A DNA stretch of 58,965 nt, from assembly GCA_018813065.1 (NCBI GenBank), contig JAHJCH010000354.1:1-58965 (forward strand), written 5' to 3'. The notes beneath the pieces are model-generated. The model was not told the DNA's origin, did not search any database, and saw only the letters and a list, made by a program, of their open reading frames with translations. Below are positions 1 to 9,844 of this stretch, one piece after another. Position 1 is the stretch's first letter. Each line of letters begins with the position of its first letter. The DNA comes from Myxococcota bacterium. Lineage in GTDB: Bacteria; Myxococcota_A; Bradymonadia; UBA7976; UBA1532. The translations under genes were made by a program, and so were the position numbers.

Positions 1-242
1 CACCCCCCTGCCCATTGAAGAGGGCATTAAGACTCCCTTTGGCAGCATATGCATATGGGCGCGTTGTCCTCGGTTACACCCCCCTGCCCATTGAAGAGGG
101 CATTAAGACGTTGGCCTTGGCGGCCTCGTGAGCGCAACCACAATGTTACACCCCCCTGCCCATTGAAGAGGGCATTAAGACCATCTCATATATCCCCGCC
201 CAGTGGGCGGTACCCGTGAGTTACACCCCCCTGCCCATTGAA
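1..242. CRISPR. CRISPR array end: 37-bp repeat GTTACACCCCCCTGCCCATTGAAGAGGGCATTAAGAC, three spacers, last repeat truncated
   Basis: Repeat copies at 1-33 (cut by window edge), 73-109, 145-181 and 220-242 (partial). Spacers 34-72 (39 bp), 110-144 (35 bp), 182-219 (38 bp) are unrelated to each other. Repeat contains TGCCC...GGGCA stem. Confidence 0.95.
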
Positions 243-326
243 AAGGCTTATCGGTTGAGTGAACCGATAAAGTTCGAGACCTGCCCTTCCTCAGCCGAAA
301 AGGCGACCCAAGATGCACGTCATGGT
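243..326 (+). repeat. 84-bp direct repeat, copy 1
   Basis: aaggcttatcggttgagtgaaccgataaagttcgag...cacgtcatggt; contains perfect palindrome TTATCGGTT-gagtg-AACCGATAA. Confidence 0.9.
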
Positions 327-457
327 ATAAAAATGCCGCGACGTGCATTCAAAATGGGCTTTTCATCGAAATGAGAGCAAAGAAATCCCTTTGCTTCATC
401 AAGGAAGCTCAAAAAAACACATCATGCTTTAAGAATTAGATTCTAGCGCAAACGACC

Positions 458-1243
458 TCAACACAAGAGAATGTCGGACAAAGCAAAAGGTGTATTCATC
501 GCAGAGAGATTAAGAAAAGCAGCTCTAAGATGAATCGCAATCGCATTAAACGTCGAGCTAATCTGAAGGAAATGCTTTCTCCGATGTATACGCTCACCGT
601 TATGCGACTTGAGAACCGAAAAGACACGCTCCGTGCATGTACGCTCACTATAAAGCGCTTTAAATTTTTGATGATCACGATCAATTTCAAGATTAAGTCG
701 AGGGTCATCATTGAGAGGAAGATATACAACCGGACCCATTTTTGAGTTTGGATCACACAGCGAATGATTTGGACACTCCTCCGGATAACATCTCATTTTA
801 TGCCTACCATTTTCTCGGCCTGGGCGCTTTACAGGACAGCAATAAACAACCCTCTCTGTCCTGCGATTTGCTCCATGAAAACGCATAGGTATGCCCGCCG
901 GACAAAGTGGACGTCCTTTGTCGTCACGAGGAACACCATTCACATCAATCGGAGTTCGATTGTGTGGGTTTAATGGTATGATTGGATGTGCGCCAATTTT
1001 TCTAATAAAGCGATATATCCCGATTGCATCATATCCAGCATCTGCAATGATCGCATGAATGCGTTTATGCGTATCGCTTGCCTCAATTGTTCGATAGAGT
1101 CTACTGATGAGGTCAGGCATCATCACAGAATCGTGCTGATTTGCAGTACCGGCTGTGATGTAAAGAGGCAAATCAAATTTTTGATCTTTCCCTTGAACAT
1201 AACAAGCCACCGCATTAATTCTATACCCAAATACATATCTATC
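458..1243 (-). pseudogene. DDE transposase (IS1182/IS4-like), N-terminally truncated
   Basis: C-terminal transposase motifs (ADAGYDA, CPVKRPGRENGRHKMRCYPEECPNHSLCDPNSKMGPVVY, YSERTCTERVFSVLKSHNGERIHRR). The reading frame (DRYVFGYRINAVACYVQG) runs back into direct repeat copy 2, with no N-terminal half present. Confidence 0.8.
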
Positions 1244-1327
1244 AAGGCTTATCGGTTGAGTGAGTCGATAAAGTTCGAGGCCTGCCCTTCCTCAGCCGAA
1301 AAGGCGACCCAAGATGCACGTCATGGT
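1244..1327 (+). repeat. 84-bp direct repeat, copy 2
   Basis: Same sequence as 243-326 apart from 3 substitutions, two of which break the palindrome. Confidence 0.9.
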
Positions 1328-1379
1328 CGCGTTGAACCATAACAGGAAATCCACTGACCTCATACCGTCCAGGCTTCAC

Positions 1380-2396
1380 ATGACAGACATCAATAAACTG
1401 CTGACCGACATTCGAGACTTTCTGCACATCGAAGAGCCCTCCGAGCGGGAGTGCAGCGCCCTCTATAAAAAGCTGGAGCGTAACCTAGAGCACCAGGATA
1501 TCTGGCTCCCCAGGTTCCGAGAGCACGCACGCTGGAGCCAGGAGCCCCTGGTCTGGTCTCATATCGAAGGCATGGGTCCAGGGATGCTCCCTGGGGATGT
1601 GTACGGCCCCTCCAGCGTTAAGATAGAGGAGTATGCGAAGGTTTTTCCCGAAGGTTCAGTCAAGATCCTGCTGCGAGGAGGCAAGGACCCCAGTATCAAC
1701 ACCTGCGCGGCCCCATCCGCGCTGGTCAGACGCTGTGTTCATCTGTGCATCGACCACCCGGAGTGGAGCCACGACGCGGGACAGGATGGGCAGTACTCGG
1801 GCAGCTCCGACATCCTTGAGATCTTCGATGGCGCGCTCAAAGGCCTCAAGGGCCAACTCCAGAGCCTGCACTCCTTCACCTTCAAGGCCGCGCAGTACAG
1901 TTCCCTGTCCTCCACAGACACAGACCCGCCAGCCTACAATGTGCAGACCAGTCTGTGGCCCAATGACTATGGTCGCAAGGGCGGCTTTGACAAGCTCAAG
2001 CGCCTGATCGAGAAGCGGCACTCACTGCGGCGGCTGACGCTGTCCAACAAGAGCCCGCTGTCCGAGGCTCACTACCGCACTGGGCGCATCAGACCCTATT
2101 GCGCCTGGCTCCCGAGGTGCTCCTGGTGGCCACAGCTGGAGGCGCTGGATCTGCACCAAAACCTGCTCAAGGATGGGGATCTGGCGTGGCTGTTTTCAGC
2201 GCCCATGCCCGCGCTGACCACGCTGAGCCTGCGCAAGAACAAGCTCATGGACCAGGCCCTGATGCACCTGACGCGCGAAGGCGCCTTCCCGGCGCTGGAG
2301 TCCCTGGATCTCCGCGAGACCCAGATCACCGCTCAGGCCGCCCAGGCCCTGCGCGAGAGCCCACAGCTACCAAGGCTGACCAGCGTCCTGATCTAG
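1380..2396 (+). CDS. Leucine-rich repeat domain protein
   Basis: ORF 1314-2396, likely start ATG 1380 (MTDINKLLTDIRDF); LRR units LEALDLHQNLLKDGDLAWLF, LTTLSLRKNKLMDQALMHL, LESLDLRETQITAQAAQAL. Confidence 0.75.
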   Translation: MTDINKLLTDIRDFLHIEEPSERECSALYKKLERNLEHQDIWLPRFREHARWSQEPLVWSHIEGMGPGMLPGDVYGPSSVKIEEYAKVFPEGSVKILLRGGKDPSINTCAAPSALVRRCVHLCIDHPEWSHDAGQDGQYSGSSDILEIFDGALKGLKGQLQSLHSFTFKAAQYSSLSSTDTDPPAYNVQTSLWPNDYGRKGGFDKLKRLIEKRHSLRRLTLSNKSPLSEAHYRTGRIRPYCAWLPRCSWWPQLEALDLHQNLLKDGDLAWLFSAPMPALTTLSLRKNKLMDQALMHLTREGAFPALESLDLRETQITAQAAQALRESPQLPRLTSVLI

Positions 2397-2478
2397 ATGC
2401 TTGTCCGGCCTCCGGGGCGGCTGGATCAGGTGGCACGGCCCCGCAGGTTTTGTTGATAAGCCTTGCCCTCTCCGCGCG

Positions 2479-3033
2479 ATGTCGCAGAATCGCGCGAAAT
2501 CAAAGAAAACACGAGGCATCGTGATCCACAACATCTTGACCTGGCCCGATCCTGGGCTGCGACGACACGCCGCGCCCGTCTCCGCCTTCGATGCGCACCT
2601 GCGCGCCCTCGTCGATGATCTCTTTGAGACCATGTACGCCACCCAAGGCATCGGCATCGCCGCCCCGCAGATCGGCGTCTCACTGCGCGTCGTCGTCATC
2701 GATTGCGGGGAGCCCGATGGCCCAATCGCGCTCGTCAACCCCGAGATCGTCGCCGTCAGCGAGGAGATCATCTCCTTCGGCGAAGGCTGCCTCTCCCTCC
2801 CCGATGTCTTCGCTGAGGTGGATCGCTACGCCGCCATCGAGGTGCGCTATCAAGACCTCAACGGCGCACCACAACAACGCGTCGCTGAGGATCTCCTCGC
2901 TGTCTGCGTTCAGCATGAGCTTGATCACCTCAACGGTATGGTGTTCATCGATCGCCTCGGTCGCCTTGAGCGCTTGATGGTGATGTCCAACTATCAGGGC
3001 GATGGAGAGGCGGTCCTCGATGCAGCCACGTGA
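2479..3033 (+). CDS. def: Peptide deformylase
   Basis: GIGIAAPQIG, EGCLSLP and QHELDHLNG motifs; start ATG 2479 or GTG 2521. Confidence 0.95.
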   Translation: MSQNRAKSKKTRGIVIHNILTWPDPGLRRHAAPVSAFDAHLRALVDDLFETMYATQGIGIAAPQIGVSLRVVVIDCGEPDGPIALVNPEIVAVSEEIISFGEGCLSLPDVFAEVDRYAAIEVRYQDLNGAPQQRVAEDLLAVCVQHELDHLNGMVFIDRLGRLERLMVMSNYQGDGEAVLDAAT

Positions 3034-3967
3034 TCTTCGTGTCCTCTTTATGGGCACCCCCGAGTTCGCGCAACCCACCCTGGCGCGCGTCGCGGGCATG
3101 GGCTGTCAGCTCGTCGGCGTCGTCAGTCAGCCCGCGCGCGGACAAGGCCGAGGCCGTAAGGTCGTTCAGACCCCCGTGGGCGCTTGGGCTGAGGCCCACG
3201 GCGCGCCCCTGTTTCAGTGGCCTCGCCTAAATCATGAGAGTTATCAAACCCTTAAGGCCCTGGCGCCGGATCTCTGCGTCGTCGTCGCGTATGGCAAGAT
3301 CCTGCCCCAACGCTATCTTGATCTGCCCCCCCACGGCTGCCTCAACGGTCACGCCAGCGTCCTGCCCGCCCTGCGCGGCGCCGCGCCAATTCAATGGTCG
3401 GTGATTCACGGGCATCGCGAGGCGGGCGTCAGCGTGATGCGCATGGATAAGGGGATGGACACCGGTGATGTCGGCCTGATCTTGCGCACACCCATCGATC
3501 CTGATGAGACCGCCGGCGCGCTGCATGATCGCCTCAAGCACGTCGCCGCTGATGCGATGGAGGCGGCGATCCTGCGCCTCTGTCAAGGGGCGCTTCACTT
3601 TACGCCTCAAGATCATACCCAGGCGACCACGGCGCCTATGCTGCGTAAGGAGGATGGCCGCGTGGATTGGTCCGCAGATGCCCGCGCGGTTCATGATCTC
3701 GTGCGCGGCGTGTCGCCTTGGCCGGGCGCTTGGGTGCCCGAGGGCGACGGGGCTTTGAAGATCCACGCCACGCGGGTCAGTGATGAGGGCGAGGGGCTGC
3801 CCGGCGCGCCCGGAGAGATCATCGGCGTCGAGGCGGACGGCCCCCGCGTGCGCTGCGGTCGCGGCGCGGTGGTCCTGACTCAGCTTCAGCGGCCCGGGCG
3901 TAAGATCACCACCGGCGCAGGCTATCTCTGCGGGCTGCGTGGCTGGGAGGGGGCGCGCTTTGAGTAA
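3023..3967 (+). CDS. fmt: Methionyl-tRNA formyltransferase
   Basis: VLFMGTPEFAQPTL, NGHASVLPALRGAAPIQWSVIHG; overlaps the end of def. Confidence 0.95.
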   Translation, partial: QPRDLRVLFMGTPEFAQPTLARVAGMGCQLVGVVSQPARGQGRGRKVVQTPVGAWAEAHGAPLFQWPRLNHESYQTLKALAPDLCVVVAYGKILPQRYLDLPPHGCLNGHASVLPALRGAAPIQWSVIHGHREAGVSVMRMDKGMDTGDVGLILRTPIDPDETAGALHDRLKHVAADAMEAAILRLCQGALHFTPQDHTQATTAPMLRKEDGRVDWSADARAVHDLVRGVSPWPGAWVPEGDGALKIHATRVSDEGEGLPGAPGEIIGVEADGPRVRCGRGAVVLTQLQRPGRKITTGAGYLCGLRGWEGARFE

Positions 3968-5288
3968 GCCAATCCTGACCGGTCGTGAGGTGGCCCTCAT
4001 CGCCTTGACCCGGCTTGAGGACGGCGGGGCCTTTATCCAACGCGTCATCGACGCCGAGACGGCCAAGGCGGGCTTAGATCCCCGTGAGCGCGGCTTCGTG
4101 CGCGCCTTGGTGATGGGCGTCGCCCGCGCCCGCACCCGCCTGGAGTTTAGCCTGGAGCGCCACCTCAAGAAGGGCCTCAAGAGCACCAATCCAGCCCTGC
4201 GGCGGATCATGCTGATGGCCCTCTATCAGATCCTGTTTATGGATAAGGTGCCCGATCGCGCGGCGGTTCACTCCGCCGTGCAGTTGGCGAAGGCCAAGGC
4301 CGGGGAGGGCGGGGGCCGCTTGGTCAATGGGGTGCTGCGCGGCTTCTTGCGCCAAGGCGAGGCGCTGCCCGAGGGCGACAATGACGCGGCGTGGGCCGTG
4401 CGCTTGAGCCAGCCCGAGTGGCTGGTGACCACGCGGCGGCAGCGGCTGGGGCAGGCAGGCATGGTGGCCCGCGCCGAGGCCGAGAATCAGCCCGCGCCGC
4501 TGACCCTCAGGCCCGATGATCCAGGCCTCAACCGCGAGGCGCTCATGGGCCTCTTGCGCTTGGAGGGCGGCGCGGCGGAGCTGGGCCGCTATAGCCCTCA
4601 CGCGCTGCACCTCACCGAGCACCCCGGCCCCTTCACCGGCACCAGCTTCACGGCGGGGCTGTGGAAGGCTCAGGATGAGGCGGCGCAGCTGGTCGTGCGC
4701 CTGCTCGATCCCCAGCCCGGTGAGGATGTCTGGGATGTCTGCGCCGCCCCTGGAGGTAAGACGCGCTATATCAGCCGGCTGATGGGGGGGCGCGGGCGCC
4801 TTTTGGCCTCCGATAGCCACGCCAAGCGCGTCAGCCGGATGCGGCGCGCCCTGGAGGATCTGCCCGTCGAATCGCGCATCTATGACGCCAAGTCGCCCCT
4901 GGATGAGCGGTTCGATCGTGTCCTCATCGACGCCCCCTGCTCAGGGCTCGGCGTTATCCGACGCCACCCCGAGATCCGCTGGCGTCGCGATCCCTTCGAT
5001 CTGCGCGCCAGCGCCGAGGCTCAGCTTCAGATCCTCTCCGCCGCCTCGGGCAGCGTGAAGGTGGACGGCGTGCTCGTCTACAGCGTGTGTACCGACACGG
5101 AGGAGGAGGGCTGGGGGGTCCTCAAGCGGTTCTTGGCGGCGCGCCCCGAGTTTGTTTTGGATGATCTGCCCACGATCCAGGGCATCGACTGGGCGGGGGT
5201 GTGCGGCCCCGATGGGGTGATGGAGACGAGCCCGGAGCGCCACGGGATGGATGGCTTCTTCGCGGCGCGCTTAAGGAGGTTGGCGTGA
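3960..5288 (+). CDS. rsmB: 16S rRNA (cytosine-967-C5)-methyltransferase
   Basis: N-terminal NusB-like region, [33 protein letters not shown]; probable TTG start at 3960. Confidence 0.9.
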   Translation: MSKPILTGREVALIALTRLEDGGAFIQRVIDAETAKAGLDPRERGFVRALVMGVARARTRLEFSLERHLKKGLKSTNPALRRIMLMALYQILFMDKVPDRAAVHSAVQLAKAKAGEGGGRLVNGVLRGFLRQGEALPEGDNDAAWAVRLSQPEWLVTTRRQRLGQAGMVARAEAENQPAPLTLRPDDPGLNREALMGLLRLEGGAAELGRYSPHALHLTEHPGPFTGTSFTAGLWKAQDEAAQLVVRLLDPQPGEDVWDVCAAPGGKTRYISRLMGGRGRLLASDSHAKRVSRMRRALEDLPVESRIYDAKSPLDERFDRVLIDAPCSGLGVIRRHPEIRWRRDPFDLRASAEAQLQILSAASGSVKVDGVLVYSVCTDTEEEGWGVLKRFLAARPEFVLDDLPTIQGIDWAGVCGPDGVMETSPERHGMDGFFAARLRRLA

Positions 5289-5959
5289 ACACATCCCCAA
5301 TCAAGATCGCGCCCTCGATCCTCTCGGCGGACTTTGGTCGGCTGGCGGAGGAGGTGGCCGCCGTCACGGCGGCGGGGGCGGACTGGATTCACCTTGATGT
5401 GATGGACGGTCACTTCGTGCCCAACCTCACCTTCGGGCCAGCGATCGTCAAGGCCATCCGAGGGGCCAGCGCCCTGCCCTTCGACGCGCACCTGATGATC
5501 GCGCGGCCTGATGACTTTATCGACGCGTTCCGCGCGGCGGGCGCCGACAGCATCACGGTCCACGCGGAGTCCACGCCGCACCTCCATCGCAGCCTGAGCC
5601 GGGTGCGCGCCTCAGGGGCGCGGGTGGGCGTCTCGCTCAACCCACATACGCCGCTGAGCGCCTTGGAGTATGTGCTCGATGAGGTCGATCTGGTGCTCTT
5701 GATGACGGTCAACCCCGGCTTCGGGGGGCAGTCGTTTATCCAGGCCGTGCGCCCCAAGATCCGCGCGCTGCGTGAGATGATCTCGCGGCGTCATTTGAGC
5801 GTTGACATCCAGGTAGACGGTGGAGTAAAACCCGCCAACGTTGATCAGGTCATCGGCGATGGCGCCAATGTCTTGGTCGCGGGCTCGGCGGTCTTCGGTC
5901 AACCTGATTATCAGGTGGCCATCCAAACCCTCCGAGGTTCAACACCTGTCGGGGTGTAG
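5285..5959 (+). CDS. rpe: Ribulose-phosphate 3-epimerase
   Basis: [49 protein letters not shown] start; stop codon lies inside tRNA-Pro. Confidence 0.95.
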   Translation: MNTSPIKIAPSILSADFGRLAEEVAAVTAAGADWIHLDVMDGHFVPNLTFGPAIVKAIRGASALPFDAHLMIARPDDFIDAFRAAGADSITVHAESTPHLHRSLSRVRASGARVGVSLNPHTPLSALEYVLDEVDLVLLMTVNPGFGGQSFIQAVRPKIRALREMISRRHLSVDIQVDGGVKPANVDQVIGDGANVLVAGSAVFGQPDYQVAIQTLRGSTPVGV

Positions 5960-6026
5960 CGCAGTCTGGTAGCGCACTTGCTTCGGGAGCAAGGGGTCGG
6001 AGGTTCAAATCCTCTCACCCCGACCA
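5950..6026 (+). tRNA. tRNA-Pro (anticodon CGG), CCA encoded
   Basis: Acceptor CGGGGTG/CACCCCG, anticodon arm CTTGC-TTCGGGA-GCAAG, T-arm with GGTTCAAATCC, 3' ACCA. Confidence 0.93.
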
Positions 6027-6060
6027 AGCCAGGATCGATAAGATCCTGGCTTTTTTTTTG
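6027..6060 (+). terminator. Rho-independent terminator after tRNA-Pro
   Basis: AGCCAGGATC-gataa-GATCCTGGCT followed by T-run. Confidence 0.92.
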
Positions 6061-6184
6061 ATCTGTCTTCAAGACACCCCATCCCTGGCCCTTTACGGTT
6101 GATCTCTCCCCCATGATCGGCTAAACCGCTGCGTCCACGTCCGCTGAACGACGGCTTGGCGGACCACTGTGAAGGAGTTTTATT

Positions 6185-6454
6185 ATGCCGTTCGATGCTG
6201 ACATCAAGGCCGAGATCGTCGCCCAGTATAAGCGTGGTGAGAATGACACGGGCTCACCCGAGGTGCAGGTCGCGCTGTTATCGCACCGCATCCGCTACCT
6301 CACCACGCACCTTCAAGCGCACAAGCATGACTTCGCCACGCGCCGTGGCCTCAAGAAGCTCATTGGTCAGCGTCAGCGCCTCCTGCGCTACCTCAAAGAC
6401 AATGACTTCAACCGTTACCGCGATCTGATCCAATCATTAGGGCTGCGTCGGTAA
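6185..6454 (+). CDS. rpsO: 30S ribosomal protein S15
   Basis: [37 protein letters not shown]...[24 protein letters not shown]. Confidence 0.97.
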   Translation: MPFDADIKAEIVAQYKRGENDTGSPEVQVALLSHRIRYLTTHLQAHKHDFATRRGLKKLIGQRQRLLRYLKDNDFNRYRDLIQSLGLRR

Positions 6455-6466
6455 TTCATTCGCTGT

Positions 6467-6495
6467 GAGGCGCCCTCGGGCGCCTCTTTTTTTTT
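6467..6495 (+). terminator. Rho-independent terminator after rpsO
   Basis: GAGGCGCCctcGGGCGCCTC followed by a T-run. Confidence 0.9.
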
Positions 6496-6535
6496 CTGCT
6501 TCACTGAATCCCACGCATGACGGCCTCAGTGTCTG

Positions 6536-6576
6536 ACCCGCGCGCCTCGGCCCACCCTGGATCGGGGCGCGCGGGT
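6536..6576 (+). promoter_or_regulatory. 15-bp stem-loop between rpsO terminator and pnp
   Basis: ACCCGCGCGCCTCGG / TCGGGGCGCGCGGGT pair over 15 positions (two G-U), 11-nt loop; no T-run follows. Confidence 0.6.
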
Positions 6577-6646
6577 GAGGGACGGAGGCCACGGCGGTTC
6601 AGCGGAGCCCAAGGGCCACCCACCCTGGCCCCATCGTAAGGGCTTT

Positions 6647-8767
6647 ATGTTTAATCAAAGCTTCACCTCCCCCCTGACCGTTCAAGCCCCCTTCGGCCAC
6701 AGCCCCATCAGCCTGGAGACGGGGAAGATGGCCCGCCAAGCGGGCGGCGCCGTCGTCGTCCGTCAAGGCGAGACGGTCGTCCTCGTGACCGTCACCGGCA
6801 GCCACACCGCCCGCCCCGGCGTCGATTTCCTGCCCTTGACCTGCGACTACATCGAGAAGAAGTACGCGGCGGGCAAGATCCCCGGCGGCTACTTCAAGCG
6901 CGAGAGCCGCCCCGACACCTGGGAGATCCTCAAGGCCCGCCTCATCGACCGCCCCATGCGCCCCCTCTTCCCCAAGGGCTGGCGCAAAGAGGTCCAGATC
7001 ATCGCCACCGTGCTCTCTTATGATCACGTCCATGATCCAGGCGTCTGCGCCATGGTCGGCGCCTCGGCGGCGACGGGCATCAGCGACATCCCCTTCGATG
7101 GCCCCATGGCGGGCTGCTGCGTGGCCCTCATCGACGGCGAGTTTAAGATCAACCCCCCGCTGGCGACCTTGTCCGAGGCCAAGCTGCATCTGATCGTGGC
7201 CGCCACCGAGGACGCCGTGACCATGGTCGAGGGCGAGGGCAAGGAGGCCAGCGAGGAGGAGATGATCGAGGCGATCATCGCCGCGCATGAGGCCATGAAG
7301 CCCATCATCGCCCTTCAGCGCCAGATGATCGCTTCGGTGGGCAAGGCCAAGCAGCTCGTCGAGGCCGAGGAGATCGACGTGGCGCTGTTTGAGCGCGTGC
7401 TCGATCTCTCCATCGACGGCCTCGCCGGCGCGCTGACCATCCCTGGCAAGCATGAGCGCCACGACGCCATCTCTGAGGCCAAGCGCGCCACGGTGGACGC
7501 CCTCCTCGCCGCTGATCCTGCGTTGGAGCAGCGGATCCCTGAGATCAAGGGCTACTTCTACAAGATCGAGCGCGAGATCGTGCGCTCGCTGATCGTCGAG
7601 GATGGCCTGCGCCTGGACGGGCGCGGCCTCACCGATGTCCGCCCCATCGCCTGCGACGTGGGCGTGTTGCCACGCACGCACGGCTCAGCGCTGTTTACGC
7701 GTGGCGAGACGCAGGCCTTGGCGACGGTGACCCTGGGTGGCCGTCGGGAGGAGATGCGCATCGACAACCTCGATGGCGACACCTTCCAGCCGTTCATGCT
7801 CCACTACAACTTCCCCCCCTTCTGTACGGGCGAGGCCAAGTTCCTGCGTGGCACCAGCCGCCGCGAGATCGGCCATGGCACGCTGGCTCAGCGCGGTGTC
7901 GCCTCCCTGCTGCCTGCCCACGATGACTTCGCCTACACCATCCGCATCGTCAGCGAGGTCTTGGAGTCCAACGGCTCCTCCTCCATGGCCACCGTCTGCG
8001 CCAGCTCCATGGCCCTGATGAGCGCCGGCGTGCCCATCAAGAAGGACGTGGCGGGCATCGCCATGGGCCTCATCCAAGAGGACGACAAGATCGCCGTCCT
8101 CTCCGACATCCTCGGCGATGAGGATCACCTCGGCGACATGGACTTCAAGGTCGTCGGCACCGAGGACGGCATCAACGCGTTGCAGATGGACATCAAGGTC
8201 AAGGGCCTCAGCCGGGCGATCTTGCGCAAGGCGCTGTCCCAGGCCAAGGCGGGCCGCCTGCACATCCTCGGCGAGATGCGCAAGGCCATCACCCAGCCTG
8301 CGGATGATCTGTCCCGCTACGCCCCGCGCGCGCTGGTCACCTACGTCAAGCCCGATCGCATCCGTGACATCATTGGCCCTGGCGGCAAGACGATCCGTGG
8401 CATCTCTGAGCAGACGGGCTGCTCCATTGACGTCGATGACACCGGCAAGGTGACCATCTTCAGCCCTGACATGGAGGCGGCCAAGCAAGCCGAGAAGCTG
8501 ATCCACAACCTCACAGAGGAGGCCGAGGTCGGCAAGATCTACATGGGCACAGTCCAGAAGATCATGGACTTCGGCGCCTTCGTCGAGATCCTCCCTGGCA
8601 CCGACGGGCTCGTACACATCTCTGAGCTGGCCGAGGGCCGGGTCGCGCGCGTCGAGGACGTGCTTGAGGAGGGCCAGGAGATCGCCGTCAAGTGCATCGG
8701 CGTCGATCGCAACGGCAAGATCCGCCTCTCGCGCCGCGAGGCGATCAGCGAAGGCTTCAAGCTCTAA
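6647..8767 (+). CDS. pnp: Polyribonucleotide nucleotidyltransferase (PNPase)
   Basis: Two RNase PH repeats, KH motif [19 protein letters not shown]-terminal S1 domain; ATG 6647. Confidence 0.97.
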   Translation: MFNQSFTSPLTVQAPFGHSPISLETGKMARQAGGAVVVRQGETVVLVTVTGSHTARPGVDFLPLTCDYIEKKYAAGKIPGGYFKRESRPDTWEILKARLIDRPMRPLFPKGWRKEVQIIATVLSYDHVHDPGVCAMVGASAATGISDIPFDGPMAGCCVALIDGEFKINPPLATLSEAKLHLIVAATEDAVTMVEGEGKEASEEEMIEAIIAAHEAMKPIIALQRQMIASVGKAKQLVEAEEIDVALFERVLDLSIDGLAGALTIPGKHERHDAISEAKRATVDALLAADPALEQRIPEIKGYFYKIEREIVRSLIVEDGLRLDGRGLTDVRPIACDVGVLPRTHGSALFTRGETQALATVTLGGRREEMRIDNLDGDTFQPFMLHYNFPPFCTGEAKFLRGTSRREIGHGTLAQRGVASLLPAHDDFAYTIRIVSEVLESNGSSSMATVCASSMALMSAGVPIKKDVAGIAMGLIQEDDKIAVLSDILGDEDHLGDMDFKVVGTEDGINALQMDIKVKGLSRAILRKALSQAKAGRLHILGEMRKAITQPADDLSRYAPRALVTYVKPDRIRDIIGPGGKTIRGISEQTGCSIDVDDTGKVTIFSPDMEAAKQAEKLIHNLTEEAEVGKIYMGTVQKIMDFGAFVEILPGTDGLVHISELAEGRVARVEDVLEEGQEIAVKCIGVDRNGKIRLSRREAISEGFKL

Positions 8768-8769
8768 AC

Positions 8770-9213
8770 ATGCGCATCCGCCGCTACCCCTCTGCGGAGG
8801 CGCCCTCGCCGCTGCCGCGCCCGCGCTACATGACCGCGGGCGCGGCGGGCTTGGACATGGCTGCTGCGGTGCGTGTGCCTTTGGAGATCCCGCCAGGGGG
8901 GCGAGCCAGCGTGCCCTTGGGCTTCTCTGTGGAGATCCCCGCCGGGCATGAAGGGCAGCTGCGTGCGCGTTCGGGCCGCGCGCTGCGCGAGGGGCTGACG
9001 ACCCTCAACGGCGTGGGCACCATCGATCCTGACTATCGAGGGGAGCTGCATGTCCTGCTCATCAACTTGGGGGACGCGCCGGTGACCATCGAGCGTGGTG
9101 AGCGCGTGGCCCAGCTGGTCATCAGCCCCATCACCCGCCTCAAGATCGAGGAGGTCTTGGGCCTCAGCGAGACGCCGCGCGGCGATGGCGGCCTGGGTCA
9201 CACAGGCGATTAG
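8770..9213 (+). CDS. dut: dUTP diphosphatase
   Basis: AGLDMAA, RSGRALREGLTTLNGVGTIDPDYRGEL, RVAQLVI, GDGGLGHTGD. Confidence 0.95.
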   Translation: MRIRRYPSAEAPSPLPRPRYMTAGAAGLDMAAAVRVPLEIPPGGRASVPLGFSVEIPAGHEGQLRARSGRALREGLTTLNGVGTIDPDYRGELHVLLINLGDAPVTIERGERVAQLVISPITRLKIEEVLGLSETPRGDGGLGHTGD

Positions 9214-9698
9214 ATCACATACGTCGTCACCTTGACCAAGAGCCCGATCTCTGGCCAGAGATGCGCGTCGCCCTCTGAGTAAAACACGTTGATCCGGGTA
9301 TAAGGCTCGACGTACAGCGAGCGAAAAGGACCGGAGAAGGCATTATCACCGAAGGGAAAGCCCGCGAAGATATGCCCGACTGGCCCTGACTTCTCCCCGT
9401 TGAAGAGATAACCCGCCCCGCCGCCCATATTAAACATCATCCAGAAGGTAAACTCAGCCTGCGCGCCCCAATAAGACTCATCATCTACGCTGATCTGCTT
9501 GAGGTTGAGGGAGCTGGTGAAGAGATCATGACTATGAGAGATATCGAGGTTCCAAGAAGAGGCATGCGCTTGTGCATAGATATAGGCGAAGCTCGGCCCA
9601 ACCCCAATGTCATGATCTGGCAGCTTAATCTGCCAGCCTCCAGAGGCCAGCGCGAGGCTTGGCAGCAGCGTCATCAACAGGCTTGGCATCAAGCTCAT
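9210..9698 (-). CDS. Putative exported/outer-membrane beta-barrel-like protein
   Basis: Signal-like N-terminus MSLMPSLLMTLLPSLALASG; Gly/aromatic-rich remainder; annotated ORF extends upstream but M32 fits better. Confidence 0.55.
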   Translation of the reverse strand: MSLMPSLLMTLLPSLALASGGWQIKLPDHDIGVGPSFAYIYAQAHASSWNLDISHSHDLFTSSLNLKQISVDDESYWGAQAEFTFWMMFNMGGGAGYLFNGEKSGPVGHIFAGFPFGDNAFSGPFRSLYVEPYTRINVFYSEGDAHLWPEIGLLVKVTTYVI

Positions 9699-9844
9699 CC
9701 TCTGCGCCGATGGTGGCGCGTATCCGCGAGAGCGTAGCACGCATTGGTTTGGGCGAACCGACAAGGTTCGTCCGAACGGGGTGCGCAGCAACTGTAGTTT
9801 TGATACAAACCCGATCTTTTGGATTTTAGCCGCCGGAGAGATCC

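Larger units (their letters stand above)
243..1327. mobile_element. Transposase-bearing block bounded by 84-bp direct repeats (IS remnant or rearranged IS)
   Basis: 243-326 and 1244-1327 match over 84 bp with 3 mismatches; AT-rich DDE transposase fragment between them; left boundary falls inside a CRISPR repeat. Confidence 0.7.

Noticed and set aside
243-1327. 84-bp direct repeats as a normal IS target-site duplication
   Set aside because: Far too long for a transposition TSD, and copy 2 overlaps the truncated transposase frame.
6599-8617. Long minus-strand ORFs opposite pnp
   Set aside because: Shadow ORFs of a highly conserved gene.
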